A DNA stretch of 6,421 nt, from the NCBI GenBank assembly GCA_905204635.1, contig CAJLAN010000101.1, positions 1 through 6,421 of the forward strand, given 5' to 3'. The notes beneath the pieces were generated by a model, which worked only from the letters and a program-made list of their open reading frames with translations, was not told the DNA's origin and searched no databases. Source of the DNA: an uncultured Collinsella sp. (GTDB lineage Bacteria; Actinomycetota; Coriobacteriia; Coriobacteriales; Coriobacteriaceae). Below are positions 1 through 6,227 of this stretch, piece by piece; the first letter of the stretch is position 1, and each line of letters opens with the position of its first letter. A program made the position numbers and the translations under genes.

Positions 1-713
1 CCGCCGCCACGGACGACGCCGAGGGCTGCGGCAACTGCAGCAATTGCCTCACGCAGTTCGAGGTCGAGGACGTCACCGATATGGCCCGCGCCGCTGTGCG
101 CTACGTGGCCGCGCGACCCATGCGCTTTGGCAAGTCGCTCATCGCCGACGTGCTTCACGGCGGCAACACCGAGCGCATTCGCCAGATGCATCTGGACGAG
201 GACCGCGGCTATGGTGAGCTGTCGAGCGAATCGGTCGGGCGCATCAAGGACATCATCGGCCAGCTGTGCGGCCGCGGTTATCTGGCTACCTCGCAGGGGC
301 AGTACCCGGTCGTGGGGCTGGGCCCGCGCGCCGGCGAGGTCGAGGACGAGGCGTTTGCCTTTACCGTTAAGCGTCGCGCGTCCAAGCGCAAGGCCTCGGC
401 CCGTGCCCGCCGTGCGGTTGATCTGCTGCGCGAGGAGGCCGAGCTGGATCAGCGCCCGCGCGTGGGTGACGATGTCGAGCTGTTCGAGCGCCTGCGTGCC
501 CTGCGCAAGGAGATTTCGACCGAGCTGGAGATAGCGCCGTACATGGTCTTCTCCGACAAGGCCCTGCGCGGTCTGTGCCGCCTGCGCCCGCAGACGCGCG
601 ACGAGCTTATCCAGGTCAACGGCATCGGCGAGAAAAAGGCCGATGCCTTTGGCGAGCAGTTTATGGCAGCGATTGAAGAGTTTGAGTCCGAGCATGCACG
701 GAATGGAGCGTAA
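1..713 (+). CDS. recQ: ATP-dependent DNA helicase RecQ, C-terminal part (5' end outside window)
   Basis: Codons run from base 3 to the TAA at 711-713, giving 236 visible residues; the helicase core lies upstream of the window. The visible peptide begins with the last three cysteines of the RecQ zinc site (CGNCSNC, visible residues 9-15); the first cysteine must lie outside. A winged-helix RQC region follows (about residues 30-100, with RFGKSLIADVLHG and a GYGELS segment typical of RecQ), then a basic linker rich in Lys/Arg/Ala. An HRDC domain lies at about 155-230 (FERLRALRKEIS, then ELIQVNGIGEKKADAFG, a helix-hairpin-like DNA-binding end). RecQ is a 3'-5' helicase of recombination and replication-fork repair; the RQC and HRDC parts bind DNA structures. 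An internal ATG at base 81 is not the real start, because the reading frame and conserved zinc site continue upstream. It overlaps the next gene by one base, so the two are probably co-transcribed. Confidence 0.95.
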   Translation, partial: AATDDAEGCGNCSNCLTQFEVEDVTDMARAAVRYVAARPMRFGKSLIADVLHGGNTERIRQMHLDEDRGYGELSSESVGRIKDIIGQLCGRGYLATSQGQYPVVGLGPRAGEVEDEAFAFTVKRRASKRKASARARRAVDLLREEAELDQRPRVGDDVELFERLRALRKEISTELEIAPYMVFSDKALRGLCRLRPQTRDELIQVNGIGEKKADAFGEQFMAAIEEFESEHARNGA

Positions 714-1471
714 TGATGGCATCCGACGATAAAACCGAGCGCACTGAGGTGTCCGCCGTGCCGCTGTACCAGCAGGTAATGGACGACCTAAAAGGCGAGA
801 TCGCGCGTGGCGTGTACGCATCCGGCTCGCGCATTCCTTCCGAGATGGAGCTCGCGAAGTACTACGGCGTGGGACGCATCACCGTGCGCCGCGCCATCGA
901 GGAGCTGTCGCGGGCGGGGTATCTCAACCGCCAGCAGGGGAGGGGCACGTTTGTGTGTGCGCCCAAACTCAAGCGCAAGATTGTCCAGAAGGGTGATGTT
1001 CAGAGCTTTTCCGAGGGTTGCGCTGCCAACGACATGGCGGCCGGAGCACGCCTGGTGTCGCGCACGGTGGTTGCGGCGACGCGCGAGGACGCGGCGTTTT
1101 TTGGGGTGGAACCCGGCTGCGAGCTCATCGTTGTCGAGCGCGTGCGCACGGCAGACGGCGTGCCCGTCATGCTCGAAAACAACGCTTTTGTGCTGGCTGA
1201 CCATCCCTATCTGCAGACGCTTGCCGACAAGGATCTCACGGACAATTCCATCTTTGCGCTCGTTGCCGAGCATTCGGGCCGCGCGCCGCTCAAGTCCGAC
1301 CCCTGTACTGTGGAGATTGCGCTTGCCGATGCTCAGGCGGCCTCGCTGCTGGAGGTGCCGGTCGGCGAGCCGCTCTTCTATATGGAGGCGTACTTTACCG
1401 ATGAGGACGAGCGGCCCTTGCTGCTCGGACGCCAAAAGATCGTGGGTTCGCGCTACGTGTTCGACATCTAA
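713..1471 (+). CDS. GntR-family (HutC subfamily) transcription regulator with UTRA domain
   Basis: The product is 252 aa. A GntR winged helix-turn-helix spans about residues 17-81: PLYQQVMDDLKGEI, then SRIPSEMELAKYYGVGR with the recognition-helix pattern TVRRAIEEL, then the wing GYLNRQQGRGTFV. A UTRA effector domain covers about 95-248 (VERVRTADGVPVMLENN, later LLEVPVGEPLFYMEAYFTDEDERPL cut by normal variation), as in regulators that sense small sugars, sugar phosphates or amino-acid derivatives. Two ATGs stand side by side at 713 and 716; the GGAG at 705-708 is 7 nt from the second, so the 716 start may be the one used. The first ATG overlaps the recQ stop (TAATG), implying translational coupling. 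The next gene downstream encodes an FrlB-like deglycase, and GntR/UTRA regulators commonly neighbour such genes (FrlR-type), so a role as its repressor is likely. The effector cannot be read from the sequence. Confidence 0.93.
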   Translation: MMASDDKTERTEVSAVPLYQQVMDDLKGEIARGVYASGSRIPSEMELAKYYGVGRITVRRAIEELSRAGYLNRQQGRGTFVCAPKLKRKIVQKGDVQSFSEGCAANDMAAGARLVSRTVVAATREDAAFFGVEPGCELIVVERVRTADGVPVMLENNAFVLADHPYLQTLADKDLTDNSIFALVAEHSGRAPLKSDPCTVEIALADAQAASLLEVPVGEPLFYMEAYFTDEDERPLLLGRQKIVGSRYVFDI

Positions 1472-1480
1472 CGTCCACAG

Positions 1481-1497
1481 ATAGAACGATATAGAAC
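1481..1497 (+). promoter_or_regulatory. Tandem ATAGAAC repeats, candidate GntR operator upstream of the deglycase gene
   Basis: ATAGAAC occurs at 1481-1487 and again at 1491-1497, exactly 10 bp apart and so on the same helix face. A third copy is at 1553-1559. The sites lie between the regulator gene and the SIS-domain gene, where an operator for the regulator would be expected. That the GntR protein binds them is inference; HutC-type regulators usually bind short inverted or directly repeated sites of this size. Confidence 0.45.
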
Positions 1498-1514
1498 AAA
1501 TTTGGTGAGATGGC

Positions 1515-1543
1515 TTCACGTGCGTCGTCATGCGTGCTATAAA
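1515..1543 (+). promoter_or_regulatory. Likely sigma-70-type promoter of the frlB-like gene
   Basis: TTCACG at 1515-1520 (-35) is followed after a 17-bp spacer by TATAAA at 1538-1543 (-10), in an otherwise GC-rich region. Transcription would start near 1550, right before the third ATAGAAC repeat, so a protein bound there would block RNA polymerase. The leader would be about 65 nt. Confidence 0.55.
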
Positions 1544-1552
1544 TAGGACAAC

Positions 1553-1586
1553 ATAGAACGACCGCAGGTACGAGCTGACGTCGTTC
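1553..1586 (+). promoter_or_regulatory. Third ATAGAAC repeat and inverted repeat in the frlB-like leader
   Basis: ATAGAAC at 1553-1559 sits just downstream of the predicted transcription start. Its last four bases form part of a perfect 7-bp inverted repeat: GAACGAC at 1556-1562 and GTCGTTC at 1580-1586, spaced by 17 nt. This could be a two-half-site operator or a weak leader hairpin; the sequence alone does not decide. Confidence 0.35.
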
Positions 1587-1615
1587 AAAACCGCCACACA
1601 AGGAGGAGCATCACC

Positions 1616-2584
1616 ATGAACGCACACGATCTGATTCAGGAAATTATCGAGCGCAAGGGCAAGATTGAGAATGTCTTTTGGATCGCCTGCGGCGGTTCGA
1701 TGATCGACCTGATGCCGGCCAACGAGCTGCTCAAGCGCGAGGCAACCACGTTTACCTCGACGGTCTACACGGCACGCGAGTTTTGCCTGATGGCCCCCAA
1801 GAGCCTTGGCGAGAAGTCGCTCGTCATCGCCTGCAGCCACAGCGGCAACACGCAGGAGGTCGTCGACGGCTGCGAGATGGCGCTGGCAGCCGGCGCCGAG
1901 GTCGTGGCCATGACCGACTGCGAAGGCTCCAAGATCGATAACGGCAAGTGGACTACCTGGGTCTATCCGTGGGGCGAGGACGTGCCGCAGGCCGAGGTGC
2001 CGCAGGGCATCGGCGCTCTGATCGCTGCCGAACTGCTCGACCAGCAGGAGGGTTACGAGGCACTCGCCGACATGTACGCCGGCCTTAAGCAGATGGATGC
2101 CCTGCTGCCCGCTGCCCGCGAGAAGGTCAACGCCGAGCTGGGCGATCGCTTTGCCGAGCTCTGCCAGCAGCACGAGTTCTTCTATATCCTGGGTTCCGGC
2201 CCCAACTTTAGCCAGACCTACGCTATGGCCATCTGCTCGCTCATGGAGATGCAGTGGCAGCACTGCTGCTATATCCACTCCGGCGAGTACTTCCACGGCC
2301 CGTTCGAAGCCACCGAGCCCGGCGTGTTCTACTTTGTACAGCTCGGATCGGGCGAGTGCCGTCCCATGGAGGAGCGTGCACTTGCGTTCCTCAACACGCA
2401 CACCGATACGGTTATGGTGCTCGATGCGCTCGAGTACGGCGTGGACGAGGTGCCCGCCAGCGTGCGTTCGTTCCTGGAGCCGATCTTCTTCTATGCGATG
2501 AGCTGCGAGCTGCGCGCCGCCCGCGGCAAGGTGTTCGACCACAGCCCCGAGGTCCGTCGCTACATGGGCATCGAGCAGTACTAG
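1616..2584 (+). CDS. frlB: SIS-domain sugar isomerase/deglycase, FrlB family (fructoselysine-6-phosphate deglycase-like)
   Basis: The product is 322 aa, close to the length of E. coli FrlB. FrlB-type enzymes split 6-phosphorylated fructosamines (such as fructoselysine 6-phosphate) into glucose 6-phosphate and the free amino acid in the cytoplasm. Two SIS folds are visible. The first is about residues 15-140, with the phosphosugar-binding CSHSGNT at 73-79. The second is about 180-300, with YILGSGPNFSQ at 190-200, then SGEYFHGPFE at 222-231 and an EPGV stretch, which parallel the FrlB pattern SGEFRHGPLE...EPGV. The C-terminus DHSPEVRRYMG...EY also matches FrlB (DHNPDERRYYG...EY). Glu224 and His227 are candidate catalytic or substrate-contacting residues by this resemblance. 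A strong Shine-Dalgarno AAGGAGGAG ends 7-9 nt before the ATG. The gene has its own promoter and follows a GntR/UTRA regulator. Neither the FrlD-type kinase nor a transporter is nearby, so a related amino-sugar conjugate (for example glucoselysine 6-phosphate) is also possible. Confidence 0.82.
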   Translation: MNAHDLIQEIIERKGKIENVFWIACGGSMIDLMPANELLKREATTFTSTVYTAREFCLMAPKSLGEKSLVIACSHSGNTQEVVDGCEMALAAGAEVVAMTDCEGSKIDNGKWTTWVYPWGEDVPQAEVPQGIGALIAAELLDQQEGYEALADMYAGLKQMDALLPAAREKVNAELGDRFAELCQQHEFFYILGSGPNFSQTYAMAICSLMEMQWQHCCYIHSGEYFHGPFEATEPGVFYFVQLGSGECRPMEERALAFLNTHTDTVMVLDALEYGVDEVPASVRSFLEPIFFYAMSCELRAARGKVFDHSPEVRRYMGIEQY

Positions 2585-2633
2585 GCACCGGGAAAAGTAT
2601 TCACCTTCGATTCGCAAGGGCACTGCGTGAGTC

Positions 2634-2674
2634 AAAAAAGCGGGCCGCGCCGGGGATTTCCGGCGCGGTCCGCT
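2634..2674 (-). terminator. Rho-independent terminator of the minus-strand dehydrogenase, possibly bidirectional
   Basis: A 15-bp GC-rich stem (arms 2639-2653 and 2660-2674, one G-T type pair at 2644/2669) closes a 6-nt loop. On the minus strand it is followed directly by six T (the A run at 2634-2639), the classic layout for the gene ending at 2717. On the plus strand the hairpin lies 55 bp after the frlB-like stop but has only a weak T tail, so it may also terminate that gene less efficiently. Confidence 0.88.
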
Positions 2675-2716
2675 TGGTATCGCGTTTAGATTCGCGAGAT
2701 TGCGGCGATTGACGGT

Positions 2717-3677
2717 CTACTTGCCGACAACGCCTTCGGCGTCCCACCAGTCGAGCTGGGCGATGTTGTCGCGGATGTGCTGGCAGCTCTTGTGGAAGCC
2801 CTCGAGCTCGTGCTCGGACAGGTCCAGTGTGTAGACTTCCTCGACGCCCTCGGCACCGATCACGCACGGCAGGGAGGTAAAGATGCCCTCCTCGCCATAC
2901 TGGCCGGTCATAAGCGTAGAGGCCGAAAGCACGGCGTGCTCGTTGTGCAGCACAGCGGCGCAGACGCGTGCGGCGGAGTTGGCGACGGCGTACTCGGTGC
3001 ACTGCTTGCCCTGGTAGGTCACATAGCCGCCCTTGCGTGCAAGCTCCTCGACCTCCATGTGGTCGAAGGCGTACTTGTCGGGGTTCTCGGCCTGAAGCTC
3101 GTTAAGGCTCTTGCCGGCGATGGTCGCGGCCTTAAAGGCTGCAAGCTGGCTAAAGCCGTGCTCGCCGATCATATAGGCGTCGATGGACTTGGGGCTCACA
3201 CCGACCTTCTTGGAGATCTCGGTGCGCAGGCGGGCCCGAGCCGATGATCTTCTTGGGATCGTAGCCGGTCAGGTGCCACAGCTCGGTGCACACGACGTCG
3301 CAGGGGTTGGAGATGCTCACGAAGATGCCGTCAAAGCCGGCATCGACGATGCACTTGGCAAAGGTGCGGGCGGCGTCGGTGGTAAAGAACAGCTCGCCGT
3401 CGCGGTTGCCGGCGGCCAGTGCGACCTTGCCGGCGGCATTGACGATGACATCGCAGCAGGCCAGCTCCTCGTAGTGGTCGTAGCAGTTGACGATCTTGGT
3501 GTTGTACGGGACAAATGAAAGGGAGTCGCGCAGGTCCTGGACCTCGGACGTCACCTTGGCCTCGTTGATATCGCACAGGTACAGCTCATCGGCAATGCCC
3601 TGCATAAGTAGGCTGTTGGCGACATGTGCTCCTACGTGGCCCTGGCCGACCACACCGATCTTACGCGTCTGGTACAT
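2717..3677 (-). pseudogene. Broken NAD-dependent L-2-hydroxyacid dehydrogenase (LDH / HicDH family), frameshifted by a ~17-nt deletion
   Basis: Two reading frames together make one lactate/L-2-hydroxyisocaproate dehydrogenase. The N-terminal half starts at the ATG 3677-3675 (AAAGGA ribosome site 7 nt upstream) with the Rossmann motif GQGHVG at residues 11-16, the acidic CDIN after beta-2, the active-loop GNRDGELFF and SNPCDV. It continues in frame only to IGSG (residues 145-148). The C-terminal half resumes one base shifted at ARLRTEISKKVG (from 3235) and keeps the catalytic-His motif GEHG, EELARKGGYV and the conserved end. Family members read IG-S/T-G-T-x-L-D-S/T-A-R here, so five residues plus two bases are absent. 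These include the Asp that pairs with the catalytic His (Asp168 in LDH numbering). Unrepaired translation runs out of frame to a stop at 3150-3152 (175 aa). The rest is well conserved, so the lesion is recent or an assembly fault. The substrate (lactate, malate or branched hydroxyacids) is unresolved; resemblance to HicDH is clearest in the C-terminal half. Confidence 0.85.
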
Positions 3678-3714
3678 ATATGTATCCTTTCGGCCGAGTT
3701 TTTCGCGTCGAACC

Positions 3715-3743
3715 ATTGTAGCGTCCAGCTGCCACTTTGCTAG
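3715..3743 (-). promoter_or_regulatory. Likely promoter of the dehydrogenase
   Basis: On the minus strand TACAAT (3720-3715) is a good -10, with CTAGCA (3743-3738) 17 bp upstream as a weak -35. The start would fall near 3708, giving a leader of about 30 nt before the ATG at 3677. Confidence 0.45.
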
Positions 3744-3746
3744 ACT
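3738..3746 (+). promoter_or_regulatory. Possible extended -10 promoter reading toward metA
   Basis: TGC followed by TAGACT at 3741-3746 resembles an extended -10 on the plus strand; no convincing -35 is seen. A transcript from here would have a leader of roughly 135 nt before metA. It overlaps the -35 of the divergent dehydrogenase promoter. A later weak -10-like TACCAT at 3855-3860, which would give a short leader, is an alternative. Confidence 0.25.
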
Positions 3747-3888
3747 AAAGCGCCGTAGATTTTTGGGACATGCCTTAATCTCTACTTTTGGAGCGATTTG
3801 GGCCGCTGACGGCATCGCTGGGCGATGTGCTCGCGCGGATGGGGCTGCTCGTTGTACCATAGCTGCAACTGACTCGTAAGGAGCATCC

Positions 3889-4815
3889 ATGCCCATTCGC
3901 ATCCCCGACGCCCTCCCTGCCGCTGCGCAGCTCGAGAGCGAGAACATCTTTGTCATGACCGAGTACCGCGCACTGCATCAGGACATCCGTCCGCTGCGCG
4001 TGCTCATCCTCAACCTCATGCCCACCAAGATCGCCACCGAAACGCAAATCATGCGCAAGCTCTCCAACACGCCGCTGCAGGTGGAGGTGGACCTGCTGCG
4101 CACCAAGACGCACGAGGCCACGCACGTGAGCGCTGGCCACCTGGAGACGTTCTACCGCACGTTCGACGACATCCGCGACATCCACTACGACGGCCTGATC
4201 ATCACGGGCGCGCCGGTGGAGCAGATGCCGTTCGAGGAGGTCGACTACTGGCCCGAGCTCTGCCAGATCATGGACTGGTCTACCACGCACGTGCACTCTA
4301 CGCTGCACATTTGTTGGGGCGCGCAGGCCGGCCTGTACCATCATTACGGTATCCAGAAGCACGACCTGCCGGCAAAGGCGAGTGGCGTGTTCGAGCATTA
4401 TCTGGTGAAGCCGCAAAGCCCACTGGTTCGCGGCTTTGACGACCGTTTCTATGCCGTGCATTCGCGCAACACCGATGTGCGCCGCGAGGACGTGGAGGCC
4501 GAGCCGCAGCTTGAGGTCGTGGCCGTGTCCGACGAGGTGGGCCTGTACATCGTCAAGTCGACCGACAGCCGCCGCTTCTTTGTCTTTGGCCATCCCGAGT
4601 ACGACACCGACACGTTGCGCCTGGAGTACGAGCGTGACGTGAAGCGCGGACTCAACCCCCAGGTGCCGGCGCATTACTTCCCAGGTGACGACCCCACCGC
4701 CGAGCCGCGCAACGTCTGGCGCAGCCAGGCTCAGTTGCTCTATACCAACTGGCTCAACTACTACGTCTACCAGACCACGCCCTACGACCTGGCCCGCGCC
4801 GGCGAGGAGCACTAG
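3889..4815 (+). CDS. metA: Homoserine O-acetyltransferase (MetA family)
   Basis: The product is 308 aa, full length for MetA. It acylates the hydroxyl of L-homoserine, the first committed step of methionine synthesis from homoserine, in the cytoplasm. The N-terminal [11 protein letters not shown] and the [12 protein letters not shown] block are typical. The catalytic Cys is C142 in HICWGAQAG; the His/Glu partners are H235 and E237 in FGHPEYD. Residue 111, which in this family sets acyl-CoA choice, is Glu (GAPVE), as in the acetyl-CoA-using Bacillus cereus enzyme; E. coli succinyl-CoA enzyme has Gly there. Acetyl transfer is therefore predicted despite the common label 'succinyltransferase'. 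AAGGAG at 3878-3883 lies 5 nt before the ATG, supporting this start. It is divergent from the broken dehydrogenase and convergent with the next gene, so it is probably transcribed alone. No recognisable SAM riboswitch or T-box is seen upstream. Confidence 0.96.
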   Translation: MPIRIPDALPAAAQLESENIFVMTEYRALHQDIRPLRVLILNLMPTKIATETQIMRKLSNTPLQVEVDLLRTKTHEATHVSAGHLETFYRTFDDIRDIHYDGLIITGAPVEQMPFEEVDYWPELCQIMDWSTTHVHSTLHICWGAQAGLYHHYGIQKHDLPAKASGVFEHYLVKPQSPLVRGFDDRFYAVHSRNTDVRREDVEAEPQLEVVAVSDEVGLYIVKSTDSRRFFVFGHPEYDTDTLRLEYERDVKRGLNPQVPAHYFPGDDPTAEPRNVWRSQAQLLYTNWLNYYVYQTTPYDLARAGEEH

Positions 4816-4838
4816 GCTGTCGGGAGGTATGCTGGCAT

Positions 4839-5435
4839 TTAGGCGCTGACGATGTTGGGCAGCGGCAGATCGTGGGTGTCGGTGGGAACGTGGTTGACGC
4901 GCTGTTCGTCAAAGGCGATGCCGACGATTTGACATGCGGGCGAGAGCATGGGCAGGTAGCGGTCGTAGCAGCCGCCGCCGTAGCCCAGGCGCGCGCCGGC
5001 GCGGTCGAAGGCTACGAGCGGCACGACGATCATGTCGAGAGCTTCGGCAGGCACGATAGGGAAGCGGCTGCTGTCGATGTCCGTGGCCGCAAAGGCCCGC
5101 GTGGGGTGGGCGATAAACGGGGCCGCGGACGCATCGTCGGCGGCAACTGTCCGCATGCACATGCGCTGGCCACAAGCCATGGCGTCTGTTGCCGAGAACA
5201 TGCACGGATAGGCCACGCGCCAGCCGCGTTTGGCGGCCGCAGCGGCAAACGCGGCTGGGTCGACTTCGGAACCCATGGCGGCATAGACGGCAACGGTGCG
5301 CTGGCCCGCAGTGCCGCTGGACTCCATCAGCTCAACAAGTCGCGCGCAGATAGCGGCTGACTTTGCCGCCCGAACATCCAAATCAATAGCATTTCGCCGA
5401 ACAATCACCACCCGCCGCAACTCAGCCTTATCCAT
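4839..5435 (-). CDS. ygfA: 5-formyltetrahydrofolate cyclo-ligase (5,10-methenyltetrahydrofolate synthetase)
   Basis: The product is 198 aa from the ATG at 5435-5433. It converts 5-formyltetrahydrofolate and ATP to 5,10-methenyltetrahydrofolate, recycling a folate that inhibits other one-carbon enzymes. The N-terminus MDKAELRRVVIVRRNAI has the basic helix of the family. The block VVPLVAFDRAGARLGYGGG (137-155) followed by CYDRYL (156-161) is the signature phosphate/nucleotide-binding region, and the C-terminal IVGIAFDEQRV...HVPTDTHD is also typical. A TTG at 5462 could extend it by nine residues, but the ATG has GATGAGG about 5 nt upstream and starts where family homology starts. Only 23 bp separate its stop from the metA stop on the opposite strand, with no hairpin between. 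Its promoter is not obvious; the upstream sequence is taken up by a repeat-like segment. Confidence 0.93.
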   Translation of the reverse strand: MDKAELRRVVIVRRNAIDLDVRAAKSAAICARLVELMESSGTAGQRTVAVYAAMGSEVDPAAFAAAAAKRGWRVAYPCMFSATDAMACGQRMCMRTVAADDASAAPFIAHPTRAFAATDIDSSRFPIVPAEALDMIVVPLVAFDRAGARLGYGGGCYDRYLPMLSPACQIVGIAFDEQRVNHVPTDTHDLPLPNIVSA

Positions 5436-5461
5436 CCCAGCCTCATCTCCCAAACCTACCA

Positions 5462-5562
5462 AAAAGGGACAGGTTTATTTTGGCAGGTTTCATCTGGGCA
5501 AACGCGATAGGGGCAGTAAAGCCACCGCAAATATGTCTGCGAACTGCGCCCTTTGTGGTTGT
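5462..5562. repeat. REP-like palindromic repeat region, left of hicAB
   Basis: This lies in the 146-bp gap between the cyclo-ligase and hicB. It contains AAAAGGGACAGGT (5462-5474) and an imperfect palindrome with arms GCCACCGCAAA (5521-5531) and TTTGTGGTTGT (5552-5562), 8 of 11 positions complementary. Both sequence blocks recur, inverted, right of hicAB. GGGACAGG-containing intergenic repeats are familiar from REP-type elements, but no transposase is present here. The hairpin could also act as a weak terminator for hicB. Confidence 0.5.
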
Positions 5563-5581
5563 TTGGGTCTATGCGTTAATG

Positions 5582-5911
5582 CTATAACGCCGCAGCGATT
5601 GCTTCAGTCACAAACTTATTGAGTGACTCACCCTTCTTTGCCGCTGCCAGCGCCGCTTGCTTGTGGAGCTCAGAGCCCGTTCTTACGTTGAACGAGCCCT
5701 TAAAAGCCCGCTCGGGTTCCTTGCCCTTCTCGGCGCAAAACTCAAGGTAATCGTCGACGGCGTCGTGGAAGCATTGCTCCACTTCTTCAGCCGTGGAGCC
5801 TTCAAATATGATTGCGTCCCTAATGCCGGTGACCATACCTGTTAGCACATGCTGTTCGGCATCGAACTCGACTGGGGCGAAATAACCCTTGTATGCCAAA
5901 ACGTTACTCAT
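5582..5911 (-). CDS. hicB: HicB-family antitoxin
   Basis: The product is 109 aa from the ATG 5911-5909. The N-terminal HicB fold is seen in YKGYFAPVEFDAEQHVLTGMV followed by GIRDAIIFEGSTAEEVEQCF and the acidic helix HDAVDDYLEFC, a partly degraded RNase H-like domain that covers the toxin. The C-terminal SFNVRTGSELHKQAALAAAKKGESLNKFV (about 73-103) is a ribbon-helix-helix DNA-binding domain of the Arc/HicB type. HicB neutralises HicA and, through the RHH domain, represses the hicAB promoter. A longer open frame upstream (to 5926) is inside hicA; the chosen ATG has GGAGGT 4 nt upstream, placed within hicA. Its start overlaps the hicA stop by 8 bp (ATGAGTAA), the usual tight coupling that keeps antitoxin made with toxin. 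Base composition is less GC-rich than in metA or the helicase gene. Confidence 0.93.
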   Translation of the reverse strand: MSNVLAYKGYFAPVEFDAEQHVLTGMVTGIRDAIIFEGSTAEEVEQCFHDAVDDYLEFCAEKGKEPERAFKGSFNVRTGSELHKQAALAAAKKGESLNKFVTEAIAAAL

Positions 5912-6167
5912 GACTACCTCCGACATCTTGCAGAAATCGAACGATGTTTCGAATGGTCCCCGCTGTCAATTCGTCAGATGGATGTGGCGCGTGCATTACG
6001 AACATCCTGCCATCCGATGGCCTGTAGAAGCGAACGCGCGATCCGGATGTCTTGCCTTTGTTGTCCATTTCAAAGCCATATGAAGCCATGACTTTTAAAA
6101 AATCGGTATACCGATACGTCGAAGGGCAGCTAAGCAGTTGGGCGATGAGTTTATCGGTCCGAGTCAT
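5904..6167 (-). CDS. hicA: HicA-family mRNA interferase toxin
   Basis: The product is 87 aa from the ATG 6167-6165, with GTGAGGCGGG as a modest ribosome site. It fits the small dsRBD-like HicA fold: a first helix (TDKLIAQLLS), TDFLKVMASYGFEMDNKG, a basic strand SGSRVRFYR (41-49) and a C-terminal helix after HAPHPSDELTAGTIRNIV. HicA toxins cleave mRNA and tmRNA when freed from HicB. Classical HicA has GSH, whose His is catalytic; here the matching place reads GSR, with two histidines at 59 and 62 in HAPHP. The K-T-SGSRVRF plus H-x-PHP combination is a recognisable variant of the family rather than random decay. Toxin-first order and the 8-bp overlap with hicB are standard. The lower GC content suggests horizontal arrival. 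Confidence 0.9.
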   Translation of the reverse strand: MTRTDKLIAQLLSCPSTYRYTDFLKVMASYGFEMDNKGKTSGSRVRFYRPSDGRMFVMHAPHPSDELTAGTIRNIVRFLQDVGGSHE

Positions 6168-6181
6168 CCCGCCTCACATTC

Positions 6182-6219
6182 TGCAACTATATCCTAGTTG
6201 CAATTTTAGTCCTATGCAA
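6182..6219 (-). promoter_or_regulatory. Proximal hicAB promoter overlapped by an inverted-repeat operator
   Basis: TGCAACTA (6182-6189) and TAGTTGCA (6195-6202) form a perfect 8-bp inverted repeat with a 5-nt centre, 15 bp upstream of the hicA ATG. On the minus strand, TTGCAT (6219-6214) and TAGGAT (6196-6191) make a -35/-10 pair with a 17-bp spacer, and the -10 lies inside the repeat. A protein bound there would shut the promoter. Binding by HicB's RHH domain is inference from the family. Confidence 0.55.
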
Positions 6220-6227
6220 GCACCCCT

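Noticed and set aside
788..2635. 615-aa open frame on the minus strand
   Set aside because: It lies antisense to two well-supported genes (GntR regulator and frlB-like) and their promoter region; it has no recognisable domain and is the open frame expected opposite GC-rich codons.
3231..3240. Programmed frameshift in the dehydrogenase
   Set aside because: There is no slippery heptamer, and five conserved residues including a catalytic Asp are missing at the junction, so slipping could not yield a working enzyme.
3788..3862. 24-codon small open frame (TTG start) upstream of metA, possible leader peptide
   Set aside because: It has no ATG/GTG start and no Shine-Dalgarno, and lacks the Met-rich content or attenuator hairpin expected of a methionine leader.
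3747..3888. SAM riboswitch upstream of metA
   Set aside because: The conserved core sequences of known SAM riboswitches were not recognised; covariance-model search would be the decisive test.
3150..3956. Longer N-terminus for the dehydrogenase, starting at 3956
   Set aside because: Family homology begins at the ATG at 3677, which has its own ribosome site; the extension runs across the divergent promoter region into metA.
3775..4812. 345-aa open frame on the minus strand
   Set aside because: It is fully antisense to metA, whose catalytic residues and length are unmistakable.
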